A stretch of DNA of 64,000 bases from Manihot esculenta (GCF_001659605.2 NC_035171.2:8103873-8167872), one strand, 5' to 3'; counted from the first letter of the stretch, positions 1 through 11,399 are shown. The notes: a model not told the origin generated them from the sequence alone. Numbers and translations are program-made.

Positions 1-892
1 ATGATTGAGAAATATAATCTCGAGCGACATTATTTTTTTTAATATTATTCTTTAAATTTTTTGATCTATATACATATATAAAGCAAATTAAATTAAGAAT
101 ATTAAAATCAATAAATACTTAATTATATAAACTATGGGTAAACTTTAAATCCTATGGATGAATTGTCTTTGCATTTGTAAAGTAATTATTTTTTATAAAA
201 AGTAAGTGGAATTGTCAAATGTTTTAATAATTCTGCAAAATCATAATAACTAAAAAAAATTAAAAATAACTGAAAGATAATTATAAACATGTCAAATTAA
301 TACAATATATAAGTATAATATTTATTATAATTGAATAATATAATTAAGAAGCATAAAAATATATAAAGTAGATATTTCATTATAATTTGCTTAATATATA
401 AAGTATAATATTTATTATATAATTTGATATTTTTTTATTTATTCTTTATAAAAATTTAAGATAAATTATTCAATTCACCTATTTTACCTATATTTTATTA
501 CATTAAAACATATTTAATGAATAAATTATATATATATATATATATATAAATATTTTAATAGAATTATTCTTACAAATTGAATGCCTAACTCATATCGAAA
601 AATAATAAAAACATTATATTTAGTATATTTTAGGCTAATATATATTATATTTTTAAATTAATTAAAAATTTTAATTAAAAACCCTTTTATTAATAAAATA
701 AAATTTGAGAAATAATTTAAATTATTTTTTATTATTTAAATCACAATTAATAATAAATTTGAATAAAGTATTCATCACATTAACTTTAATCATAATATTT
801 TAAGGACATTTATTTTTTGCAACTTAATTATGTGAAAGTGATTAATTAATTAATTGTGTTATGAAATAACATATAAGTCCTATGGTATACAG

Positions 893-1030
893 GCTTTCAA
901 AGATTAGAGGAGTTGGACCTTAGTAAGAATAATTTCAATAATAGTATCTTAGCATCATTGGCTGCTCTTCCATCACTCAACACTTTGATTTTCTGTTTCA
1001 ATTACATGAAAGGATCATTTCCTAATCAAG
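893..1030 (+). CDS. RLP A, LRR cassette exon (copy 1)
   Basis: This 138-bp exon follows the acceptor TATACAG and ends CAAG before GTATAT. Read as 2 + 45 codons + 1 base it encodes GFQRLEELDLSKNNFNNS... to SFPNQ, about two LRRs of the N-terminal lobe. Phase 1 on both sides makes it a symmetric cassette. It sits in the first of the tandem 2.4-kb units and differs from the copy at 3249 by 14 bases. Confidence 0.82.
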
Positions 1031-4000
1031 GTATATTTATTACGATTAGTTATTAAAGTTCATCATAATATTACTATCTCATATTTTATTTTAAATATTT
1101 TTATTTTTTTATTAAAATCACAAGAAATTTCAAAAACCATTAGCTCCTTTAATTTAAAGCGAAACAAATTAGCCATTAAAATTTGATTTTATTAATAAAA
1201 TGATAATTTCATATGCAACTTTATTGTTTATTACTGACTGAATCACTACTATACTCTTGATCTTATTCTCAATTTTTTAAAATTATCCTTAAAATTTTAT
1301 TTAATAAAATAAAATGGAATAACTTTATATTTAAATAAATATTTCATTCCCTCATATTTTGCTTTTTTATTAATTTTTCAATTATATCCATCTTAAAATA
1401 TTAAATTTTATTAAATATTAAAAGACATTTTAAAAATTTTTTTAAAAATAAAATAAAATAAAATTATAATAATTAATTTATATGTTATTATAGTAAAAAA
1501 AAATAAATAATAATTATGAGGGGATGGAGTATATATTATATTTATATTTAAAATATATATAGATATAATATATCTGAATACAATAAATATAATTTTTTTA
1601 CTATTATGTTCCCAATGTATCTCATTCTAATTTTTTTAGCTGTCTCAAAATTATTATTCAATTTTTTTAAAGTGTAGTAATATATAAATTCATTATTATA
1701 ATTTTATTTTATTTTATTTTCTTTTCAATAAATCTTTTAAAATATCTTTTAATATTTAATAAAGTTTAATATATTTAAAATGAGTATAATTGAAAAGTTA
1801 ATAAAAAAAATTATATTTCTTAATATATATAAAAAATAAAATATAAAAAAATTATAAAACGAATGGATGAAGTATATTTTTTTCTCATTTATAATTTATA
1901 TATTTATTGAATATAAGCCGGTCCGTGAAATAAAATACATTTTAAATAAGAGTGTTAAAATAATTTTATTGAAATTTTCATTATTTATTGTAAAAATCTT
2001 CACCAAATTTATTAATACATTAGTTAATTTGATTTTTTTTTACTTGTTTGTACAATTTGATAAATTTTTTATTTTTATTTAATTTTTAAGAAAATAAGCA
2101 TTTATAAATTGATTTCTTTTATACAAAATAAATGGTTTTCTGTTTTTATACATGATTTTACAAAATCATGTATTTCTCTTCATTATTTGTAAGATTTATT
2201 ATATTATGTATATACATAAATTCATATTTTGCGTTAAAATAATATAATTGAAATCAAATTTTAAGATAAATAAAATATAAATCATAATTTTATTAAAATA
2301 TTTTTAACTGAAATAAGTGTCTAGCTATGAAATAATTAAAATTTATGCTAAAATGAAAAATATTTTTTTATAATTAAGAAATATAATCTCGAGCAACATT
2401 ATTTTTTTTTAAATCGTCCATCATCACTATTTTAAAATTTTTGATCTATATACATATATAAAGCCAGTTAAATTAAGAATATTAAAATTGATATATACTT
2501 AATTATATAAATTATGGATAAACTTTAAATCTCTATAGATGAATTGTCTTTTCATTTGTAAAGTAATTATTTTTTATGAAAAATAAGTGGAATTATCAAA
2601 TGTTTTTAATAGTTCTGCAAAATCATAATAACTAAAAAAATAAAAAATAAAAATAACTGAAAGTAGATACTTAATATATAAGTGTAATATTTATTATAAT
2701 TGAATATATATAATTAAAAAACATAAAAATATATAAAGTAGATACTTAATTATAATTTGCTTAACATATAAAGTATAATATTTATTATATAATTTGATAT
2801 TTTTTTATTTATTCTTTATGAAAATTTAAGATAAATTATTCAATTCACCTCATTTTACCTATATCGTATTACATGAAAACATATTTAATGAATTATATAT
2901 ATAAATATTTTAATAGAATTATTCTTACAAATTGAATGTGTAACTCATATCAAAAAATAATAAAAATATTATATTTAGTATACCCTAGATTAATATATAT
3001 TATATTTTTAAAGTAATTAAAAATTTTAATTAAAAGACTTTTTTATTAATAAAATAAAATTTGAGAGATAATTAAGATTATTTTTTATTATTTAAATCAC
3101 AGTTAATAATAAATTTGAATAAAGTGTTCATCACATTAACTTTAATCATAATATTTTAAGGCATTTATTTTTTTGCAACTTAATTATGTGAAAGTGATTA
3201 ATTAATTAATTGTGTTATGAAATAACATACAAGTCCTATGGTATACAGGCTTTCAAATATTAGAGGAGTTGGACCTTACTATGAATAGTTTCAATAATAG
3301 CATCTTATCATCATTGGCTGCTCTTCCATCACTCAACACTTTGATTCTCAGAGGCAATCACATGGAAGGTTCATTTCCTAATCAAGGTATAGTTTCAATA
3401 ATTAATGACTATTATTAGTTCCTTTTGTTTAAAGTGAAACAAATTAGTTATTAAAGTTCATAATATTACTATCTCATATTTTATTTTAATTTTTTTATTA
3501 AAATTATGAGAAATTTCTAAAACCATTAGCTCCTCTTGTTTAAAGTAAAACAAATTAGCCATTAAAGTTTGATTTTATTAATAAATGATAATTTCATCTG
3601 CAATTTATTTACGGATTAAAACACCATCATACTCTTCATCTTATTCTCAATTTTTTAAAATTATTCTTAAAATTTTATTTAATAAAATAAAACCACTTTT
3701 ATATTTAAATAAATACTTCATTTGTCTTTTTTACATATATTAAAAAAATAATTTTTTATATTAACTTTTCAAATTATATCCATCTTAAAAATATTAAATA
3801 TTAAAAATTAAAAAAAATAAATAATAATTTTAAATAATTAAAAAAATAAATAAAAATTATAGAACGAATAGAGTATATATTATATTTATATTTAAAAAAT
3901 ATATATATAATATGTCTAAATATAATAAATATAATTTTAATTACTATTCTAATTTTAAGAATTTTTTTTGAAATGTTTATGTTGTATATTATAAATACTC

Positions 4001-7000
4001 CATTCTTCTTATAATTTTTGTCAATTTTTTTTAACTATCTCAAAATTACTATTTATTTTTCTTTTTTAGACTATAATAATATATAAATTAATTATTATAA
4101 TTCTATTTAATTTTATCTTATTTTCAATAAATCTCCCAAAATATCTCTTAATATTTAATAAAATTTAATGTATTTAAAATGGATATATTTAAAAAATAAA
4201 TAAAAAATTATATTTTTTAATATGTGTGAAAAAATAAATTAAAAAAAATTATAAAACAGATGGAGTATATTTTTTTCTCATTTACAATTTATATAGCTAT
4301 TGAATATGTATAAGTCTGTGAAATAAAATACATTTTAAATAGGAATGTTAAAATTTTTATTATTTATTGTAAAAATCTTCATCAAATTAATTAATACATT
4401 AGTTAATTTGATTTTTTAATTTGTTTGTACACTTTGATAAATTTTTTATTTTTATTTAGTTTTTAAGAAAATAAACAGTAATCTATTGTTTATAATGCGG
4501 AGCACACTCTTTTTTTTATATAAATTATGAAAATAATGATAAATTATTACACTTAATAAATATTTGATGAATAAATTATAAATATGAATATTTAATTGAA
4601 TTGTTCTTGAAATTCAATGTGTGAAGTTACTCTTAATAAATATTAAATATGAATATTTAATGAATAAATTATAAATATGAATATGATAAATTTAATGTGT
4701 GACTCTAATGGAAAGTAATTATAAAAAAATATATTTATTGTACTCTATACATAATAGATATTATGTTTTAAATATAAATATATAAGCTATAACAGTTTCA
4801 ATAGTATCCTATCATTTAAAGATAAATTTTAAATTTTTATCTTTGTATTTATAAATTGATTTTTTTTAAAAAAAATAAATGAATTTCTCAAATGTTTTTA
4901 TATATGATTTTACAAAAAAAATCATGTATAAACTAAAATATTTCTCTTCATTATTATATATATACATAAATTCATATTTTCTTTAAAATGATATAATTGA
5001 AATCAAATTTTAAGATAAATAAAATGTAAATCATAATTTTATTAAAATGTTTTTGAATAAAATAAGCGTTTAGCTACAAAATAAAAAGTAATTTTTTTTA
5101 TATAATTGAGAAATATAATCTCCAATGACATTATTTTCTTTTAACATCCTTCATCATCGCTATTAATCTATACGTTAAGATTTCTAATTAATATAAATTA
5201 CATAAAATTTTAAATATATTTTCAAAGTTTTTTCTTAGTTAAAATAATAGTAGTTCTTTGACTCTTTGGAATTATTCGCTTTACATAGTTAGTTAAACCC
5301 ACTCAACCATGCCCTTTATATATATAAAAATATAGAAAAATACTTATTTAAATTGAATTTTTGGATTCAACTATAAGTGAATTTATATAAAATTTATATA
5401 TTTATATTATAAATTCATGTGAAATTAAATTTATACTTTTTGCTATTTGTTTAAAATTAAGTATGGTTTTAAAGTAATGTATAAATTGTCTTTGCATTTA
5501 TAAACTAATAATTTTTATAAATTGTTATATAATTCACAAAATCAATGTTTATTTTGAGATTTTTTAAATAAAATATATAGTAACAGAAATTAATATTAAC
5601 ATTTCAAATTAATACTGTTAGTATAAAATTTTAGTTTCTGATAATTTAGTAAATTATCATAAATATAAGATGAAGTATAAGTTAGTAAATTATGAAAACT
5701 AAAATTATTGGATTAAATTGTAATTTTGAGAAAACAAGTTGAATATGTTTTTTTTCTCATTATCCTTGAATGGTTCACAGGTTTTGAAAGATTGGAGAAG
5801 TTAGACATTAGTTGGAATATATTCAATGGAAGTATCTTATTATCATTGGGAACTCTTACATCACTCAACACTTTAATTTTTAGTTACAATGGCATGGAAG
5901 GTTCATTTCCTATCCAAGGTATGTTTGGTTTTTAAAATTATTTTCTTTACATTCATTTTACCACAATATCTTATTAACTCCATTCTTTTTTTTTTCTTTC
6001 TTTTTTTTGCTATTTGTGCAGAATTAAAAAATTTGAAGAGTTTAAAATTCTTGGATATAAGTGGTAACGGTTTTAACAACACTCTATCATTTTTAGGTAA
6101 ACTTCAAATTCCTTTATGTAATTTGTCTTTGCATTTATAAATTTGATTATTTTTATAAATTATGTATAAATTTGATTTATTAAAATTTATTATATAAATT
6201 ATGTATATCATAACTTTCATATTAACTTAAATAAAATATTAAGATAAATAAAATATAAATCACAATTTTATTAAATTGTTTTTAAATAGAATAAGTGTTT
6301 AGTTGTGAAATAACTGAAAGGCCATTATATACATGTAAAAAGAAAATAATAATGATATACCGTCAAATCCACAGACTGTATATTATTTTGAGTGTTATTA
6401 GACCTTTACAAATTTAGCTAATCACTTAATTTAAACTTTTAGTTATTAGAATACCAAAAATTCCAAACTTTTTAACTTATTTTTATAGTTAGGACTAAAG
6501 TAACCGATTTTTCATAAAATTTAAATATAAATATTCATAAATTTTTTAATAATATTTTATTATTGTTTTATTCATTTATTAACAGTGTAAGTTACCATAT
6601 TTATTTTAAAACTTGATTATTAAAATTTTAATATTAAATTTATTTGTTAACATAGGGTTTAATAGAGATTTAATGATGTTGGTTTCTTTTATTGTTTTAC
6701 CTATTTCTTTTTTTTTGAAATAGGGGTTGGGGGAGTCGAACCTTAGACCTTTCAAGGCTAAGGGATGCACTTTCCACCAGGCTAAGCCTTGGAGTGCTTG
6801 TTTTACCTATTTCTTAAAATTTAAGTTCTTAAATAGCAATTATAAAAAGTTTAAAAATCTAAAAATAATACTTTAAGTTTATCAATTTAAATAACTTTTG
6901 ACAATTTTTCAATGTTCAAAATGTTATATAATTTATACCAGCAATGAATTAAATCAGCCTAGTGCTGCAATAAAAATTAATATTGCAATTTAATTCCACT

Positions 7001-9606
7001 AAAATAATATAATTTTAATCTTGTAATAGTTATGAAAATAATATATAAGTGAAATCAAATATTAGGATAAACAAAATCTTATTATTAATGTATAATAATG
7101 TAGGGTTAATAACATAAACCTTTTCTCATTTGGATTAATTTTAATTTATATTACATAAAACGTTACCATTTATTTTTAATTTATTACAAAAATCAATATG
7201 TATATCAATGATTTTATTTAGAACCATTAATTTTATTATTGTAAATTAGTCGATCTAATTTCTTTGGTTATACAGAGTTTTCGACTTTTAAAAGGTTAGA
7301 GACTTTGAATTTGGGGGGCAACGCTTTCACCGGAAGTATTTCGGAAGGTATGTGGGCTCCAACTTCTCTGAAAGCATTATATTTATATAGTAACAAACTC
7401 AACGACACTTTATTAAAGCAAAGTTTACTTGAAACACAGCCAAATTCCAATTTTGTGATATCATTTGCAAGAAATCGTTAATGTTAGTAATCCTTTTATT
7501 TGTTATAATATAGGTTTGTGTGGTTTAAAAGATCTTCAACATTTAGATCTCAACTATAATAAATTTGGAGGCACTCTTCCTCAATGTCTTGGCAATTTGA
7601 CATCTCTCACATTCCTAGATCTGTATGGAAACCAACTAATAGGGTATCTTCCTTCATTTTGGCCACCTAAGCTCCAATCTCTTGATCTTAGATATAATCA
7701 TCTCGAGGGCGTATTCTCTTTCAATTATTCCAGCCTTGAGGTGATTAGATTAAGTGGCAACAAAATTACATTTGAGAATGGTTGGATTCCATCATTTCAG
7801 TTAAGGGCTCTTATAATGCAAGATTGTGGTCTCGAAAGTATTCTTGAGTTTCTGTTTCACCAATTCAAATTGGAAGATCTTGACCTTTCTCACAACAATC
7901 TAAAAGGAAGATTTCCCTATTGGTTACTTCAAAACAATGGAGGACTTGAGATCCTAAATCTCATGAATAATTCTTTCAATGGCCAGCTTGAAATTGGGGC
8001 AAAGATGCTTCCGAGCATGACATATCTTAATTTAGCCAGAAATCATTTTGAAGGTGATATTCTTTTTTCTGCCGGCGATGACTGTAAATTGAAGACTTTA
8101 GATTTGTCTCATAACAACTTTTCAGGGGAAGTTCCAGAGAGACTGCTTTCAAATTGCACTTCCTTGAGCCTTCTGAGGTTATCTCATAATAATTTTCATG
8201 GTCAGATAGCATTGTTTAACTTGACTCAAATTGATGATTTGCAATTGAATGACAACCAATTCGAAGGAACCCTATCAAGTTTACACACCAAGTTTAGTCA
8301 TCAAAGTTATGGCCCGATTGTGTTACATTTGAGCAACAATCGATTGCACGGTGAGATTCCACACTGGATGGGTAACTTCACAGGATTGATATATCTCAAC
8401 TTGCGCGATAATCTTTTTCAAGGTCAGATTTCATGCCAACTTCTTTCAACAGAAATAGAGTATCTAGACCTTTCTTATAATTCTTTTTCTGGGTTGTTAC
8501 CTTCTTGCTTCAATGGAAATTCTTTGCGACAGATAAATTTGCAAGGTAATAGATTCAGTGGTTCAATACCTGAAGCGTTGCTTAATATCTCAACACTGAA
8601 CTCATTAGACTTAAGCGACAACGAGTTGTCGGGCACCATTCTTAATAAATCTGGTGGAAATTTAAGTAGTTTACGAGTTCTTTTATTACGAGGAAATCAT
8701 TTCAGTGGCTTCATTCCAAATTGGTTCTGTCAGTTGAATAATGTCAGCTTATTGGATCTCTCAAGGAACTCCTTTTCTGGGTCTATACCCCATTGCTTAT
8801 ATAATCTCTCATTTGCAAGGGAAGGAGGACACCTCTATGCTCCTCCATTCAGCGATGCACTTTTTACATGGGGGATAGAATATAGGGGTAGCAGCAAAAC
8901 TCCCTTAGCTAACACATATATTTTTCAAGCCGAGGTTGATGAAGAAAGTGAGTTCGTTACAAAATATAGAGCCGACACATATAAAAATAAGGCTCTTAAC
9001 TATATGTCTGGATTAGATTTGTCAGATAATAACTTAACGGGTGAAATCCCATATGAACTTGGAGCGCTATCTCATATTCATGCATTAAACCTATCACACA
9101 ATCAATTGACAGGATCTATTCCGACATCTTTTTCAAATTTATCCGAAATAGAAAGTTTGGATCTCTCTTACAACATTTTAAGCGGACAAATTCCAGTAGA
9201 ATTAATCGATCTAAACTTTCTAGAGGCATTTAGCGTGGCCCACAACAATTTATCAGGCAGAATTCCAGATATGAAAAGACAGTTCAGTACATTTGAGAGT
9301 AAAAGTTATGAAGGGAACCCATTTCTTTGCGGAACTCAAGTGAGAAGAAAATGCCACAATGATAATGATGAACCATCTCCATCACAAATGGAGTCACGAC
9401 AAGAAGCAAGTGGGAAATGGTATGAAATTGATCGCGAGATTTTCTTTGCAAGTTTTTCAGTAACTTTTATAATATTCTTTTTGTCTGTCATCACCATTCT
9501 ATATGTCAATTCTTATTGGCAACAGAGATTGATCTATCATACTAGACGATATCTATTTTCATGTTATTACTTCTTGTATGATAATTTAGTGAAGTTATTT
9601 ATTTGA
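893..9606 (+). CDS. RLP gene A: LRR receptor-like protein, 5' end outside window
   Basis: A plant cell-surface LRR receptor-like protein without a kinase domain; such proteins sit in the plasma membrane and usually sense apoplastic ligands together with SOBIR1/BAK1-type kinases (family knowledge). I assemble six exons: 893-1030, 3249-3386, 5781-5918, 6022-6096, 7276-7422 and 7514-9606. Every junction is AG/GT and phase 1, and the join is open throughout. The last exon supplies most LRRs, the island, the C-terminal cap, a transmembrane helix and a short tail. The signal-peptide/LRRNT exon is not seen and should lie before base 1. Closest in layout to Arabidopsis RLP9/13/14/15-type genes and to proteins annotated as Cuscuta receptor 1-like. 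No lesion was found in the visible part. Exon inclusion is inferred; no transcript was available. Confidence 0.85.
3249..3386 (+). CDS. RLP A, LRR cassette exon (copy 2)
   Basis: A second 138-bp symmetric phase-1 exon, with the same TATACAG acceptor and GTATAG donor. It encodes GFQILEELDLTMNSFNNS... to SFPNQ. Ten of 46 residues differ from copy 1 and only two of the changed codons are silent. The surrounding intron is also duplicated from copy 1, so exon and intron were copied together. Confidence 0.82.
4782..4821 (+). pseudogene. Relic of a single-LRR exon (ISYNSFNSILSFK)
   Basis: Only the 3' half of an ELKNLK-type LRR exon remains. It reads ISYNSFNSILSFK and ends AAAG, but is followed by ATAAAT where intact copies have GTAAAT, and the 5' half and acceptor are gone. 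It marks where the second tandem unit once held a complete pair of exons. Confidence 0.6.
5781..5918 (+). CDS. RLP A, LRR cassette exon (copy 3)
   Basis: A 138-bp exon from TTCACAG/G to CAAG/GTATGT, phase 1 at both ends. It encodes GFERLEKLDISWNIFNGS... to SFPIQ. It belongs to a different subtype from copies 1 and 2 (GFER...LDIS) and its best partner in the window is the exon at 58133 of locus B, so the two loci shared this arrangement before splitting. Confidence 0.85.
6022..6096 (+). CDS. RLP A, single-LRR exon (ELKNLKSL type)
   Basis: A 75-bp exon encoding one 25-residue LRR (ELKNLKSLKFLDISGNGFNN...). The acceptor is TTTGTGCAG and the donor is GTAAAC, phase 1 on both sides. It lies 103 bases after the preceding exon, as its homologue does in locus B (58359-58433). 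Three further relics of this exon type occur at 4782, 53283 and 59490. Confidence 0.83.
6097..7275 (+). other. Intron of RLP A, paralogous to 59565-60732
   Basis: This 1.18-kb intron can be followed alongside the corresponding segment of locus B for most of its length. The main difference is an 88-bp SINE with its target duplication. Nothing else is recognisable in it. Confidence 0.75.
6692..6815 (-). mobile_element. tRNA-derived SINE with 18-bp target duplication
   Basis: The 18-bp direct repeat TTGTTTTACCTATTTCTT stands at 6692-6709 and 6798-6815. Between them lie 88 bp whose minus strand begins GCACTCCAAGGCTTAGCC and ends in a short A-tail. The minus strand has an A box (TTAGCCTGGTGG, forward 6774-6785) and a B box (GGTTCGACTCC, forward 6732-6742), the internal pol III promoter of a tRNA. 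The paralogous intron at 60260-60277 has one copy of the 18-mer and no insert, an empty site. The body is short for a SINE; it may be only the tRNA-like head. Confidence 0.88.
7276..7422 (+). CDS. RLP A, exon EFSTFKRLETLNL
   Basis: A 147-bp exon with two LRRs (EFSTFKRLETLNLGGNAF... and SLKALYLYSNKLND). The acceptor is TTATACAG. The donor is a weak-looking AAA/GTTTAC but it keeps phase 1 and leaves a 91-base intron before the last exon, short but normal for plants. The homologous exon at 60733 in locus B is frameshifted. Confidence 0.75.
7514..9606 (+). CDS. RLP A, long C-terminal exon: LRRs, island, TM, tail
   Basis: This exon starts at the acceptor AATATAG and runs open for about 697 codons to TGA. 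It holds roughly 20-25 LRRs beginning LCGLKDLQHLDLNYN. A non-LRR island lies at about 8810-9000 (after HCLYNLSF and before NYMSGLDLSDNN), which is the usual place in RLPs. After the final LRRs comes the cap GNPFLCG, a short polar stretch, a transmembrane helix at about 9442-9505 (FFASFSVTFIIFFLSVITIL) and a basic/aromatic tail of some 30 residues with no kinase. Frame, length and end all look intact. An ATG at 7465 lies in frame inside the preceding intron, so intron retention would also stay open. Confidence 0.92.
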
Positions 9607-9784
9607 TTTTCATATAATGTAATCAGTTCCTAAATCATCCGGAACTAATAGACTAGTAATGTGAATTTACAATTGTTGTATTTATAATAATTTTGAGTGT
9701 TAATCACCAAATTAATTTTAAATCAGATATACAAAATTATTTAATTTATATTAGAATTTTTAATTTTGAATAGTCTAATTAAAA
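9607..9784 (+). other. 3' flank of RLP A
   Basis: AT-rich sequence after the stop codon, presumably 3' UTR. No clear polyadenylation signal could be singled out. Confidence 0.4.
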
Positions 9785-10060
9785 GAATAATGAACAAGCT
9801 AGAGCATCTAGACTTGAGCTGGAACTTGCTTATTACTCTCTCACCCAGTCTTATAGACCTTTTTTATAACTATTTGACAGGATTAATACCTACTTGTCTG
9901 AAACTACAAAATACATGGGTTCGTACCAAAATCTGTACTGAACTCTTCAATACTAACAATATTGGACATCATAGACAATAATCTATCCGGAAAGATTCTT
10001 GATTCAATAACTTCACTTCCCAATTTATAAGTTTTTCTGTTAAAAGGAAATCATTTGGTT
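9785..10060 (+). pseudogene. Decayed RLP LRR fragment
   Basis: Short LRR phrases survive in different frames: KLEHLDLSWN near 9793, YLTGLIPTCL near 9873 and LDIIDNNLSGKILDS near 9963, followed by a TAA in SLPNL/VFLLKGN. The order fits the LRRs just before the island of an RLP. There is no splice context or open frame across it, so it is a dead copy just downstream of gene A. Confidence 0.65.
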
Positions 10061-10572
10061 TTTGTCAACTTGTCGCATAATACAAGAGAAAAACTAATTC
10101 AGATTCATGCATTGATTTTTGGTTTTTGTTACTTGTACTTTGTCGCCAATTACATTGGCTAGTTAAATTGTGAGTAACTATTTTCTATAGGTCAGAATTA
10201 CCACGTACTAACGAGTCACTTGTTTGAAAATTAAATTAACTTACATTAATTTAGTGAAATAGTTGCTCTATTCACTTTCTCATCTTCTGAATCAGCGACA
10301 ATCAAGGATTCAGAACTGAAAATTTCCCATGATCATAAGCCAAAAAGGCGGAGAGCTGGCAGAAAAAATCTTTGGTGCCGAAGCATTAACAAAACAGAAA
10401 GTTTCAATACAATAAATTTACCAAGAGGGACGACACATTAACATGTGATTTCCAATTTAGTAAATAATATCAGCAGGTAAAACAACTGGCTAATCAGATT
10501 TATTATTTCAGAATCCACATCAATATTAACATAGGAATTAACAATTTATCTATTAAGGATTTATCTTGTCAT
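10061..10572. other. Low-copy sequence, possibly 3' flank of the glycerol kinase fragment
   Basis: Less AT-rich than its surroundings and not one of the repeat modules. It lies directly 3' of the minus-strand glycerol kinase fragment, so it may be its old 3' UTR and flank. No reading frame of note. Confidence 0.3.
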
Positions 10573-11399
10573 TTAAATGGAAAGCCAAGGGGAAAGATCA
10601 GCCAAGCTAAAAGTCCTTTCCACGGCTTTGAACCAAGAATCCGCCCTCTTCTTCCTTAGCTGTTCATCTATTAAGGGGCGGAAAATGGTATCCGTCTAAG
10701 CCTTTTCTCCAGAAGCAAATATCTCCTCCTCTTTCCAAATCCCCACAGCCAAACCAGCAGCATAGGCCGCTCCAATAGCTGTTGTCTCTATATCAGCAGT
10801 TCTCACAACTGGAGATCCCAACAAGTCCGCCTACAAACCATTATGAGTGCAAACAACTAAGATTGAGCTCCAGAAAAAAGGCAAGAAATTTAGATAAATA
10901 TAATACATAACTATTGTGAAATCTTTTGATAAAGAAAATTTTATTAAAAATCCAGGAAAAACTTAGCAGGTCATACGCCACTAAGATCCAAACTTAGAAC
11001 AAAATTAGCCCCAACATGCTAATGCTAAGTGAAAAAACCTGGAAAACCTCCATGCAATAAACAAACAACGCTAACAAATTAAACCAGCAGCACTAGTTAC
11101 TTCAGGAAACCAATACACATCACAAAGATGCAACAAAACCTACTAAAAACCAGATATAAAAAAGATACAAAAGGTTACTCAAAACAATGAAAACAAACCA
11201 AAATCAAAACAACAAAACCCAAGCAATTGCATCAGAAGGTTGTTAACAGTTGCACCACCATCCACTCTAAGCAAAAACTCCCCCTTTGCATTCCTGTTTT
11301 CACCCTTTTCCCCTGCATCTTTGTGCATTGAGTCCAATACATCTTTAACTTGGAAACACATGCTTTCAATTACTGCACGAGCAATATCAGACTTATTTG
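10573..11399 (-). pseudogene. GLPK: Glycerol kinase C-terminal pseudogene fragment
   Basis: On the minus strand two pieces match plant cytosolic glycerol kinase (GLI1/NHO1 family, ATP-dependent phosphorylation of glycerol). About 11399-11224 reads DIARAVIESMCFQVKDVLDS and then LLRVDGGATVNNLLMQ, the conserved VDGGATVN motif of FGGY kinases. The last exon, 10830-10573, starts after TTTGTAG and reads [20 protein letters not shown] ... [12 protein letters not shown], ending in a stop. It has an in-frame TAG at 10696-10698 within the phrase SGEKA-stop-TDTIFRPLI, where the family has a sense codon. The donor after the first piece is not recognisable. Upstream the gene is cut off at about 11400 by a repeat module. 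Clearly nonfunctional, but recognisable and therefore fairly young. Confidence 0.88.

Larger units (their letters stand above)
1..5102 (+). repeat. Tandem 2.4-2.7 kb units, each carrying one LRR exon
   Basis: The opening motif TTGAGAAATATAATCTCGAG near base 4 recurs near 2373, and in altered form (ATAATCTCCAATGAC) near 5114. Long collinear similarity follows in the first two copies: the stretch before each exon, the exon and the downstream intron. Units are therefore about 1-2370 and 2371-5102, with a third that diverges soon after its start. The noncoding parts of 1-892, 1031-3248 and 3387-5780 contain nothing else I can recognise apart from the exon relic near 4782. They are very AT-rich intron. 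Confidence 0.8.

Noticed and set aside
1867..2082. A 71-codon + strand frame rich in Ile, Phe and Lys
   Set aside because: Typical chance frame in AT-rich intron; the tandem copy near 4230-4460 is not open in the same way.
6732..6785. A possible tRNA gene on the minus strand (A and B boxes present)
   Set aside because: No cloverleaf with matching acceptor arms can be formed, and the A-tail and target duplications show it is a SINE.
7268..7450. A minus-strand frame of 60 codons
   Set aside because: Shadow of the RLP A exon at 7276-7422.
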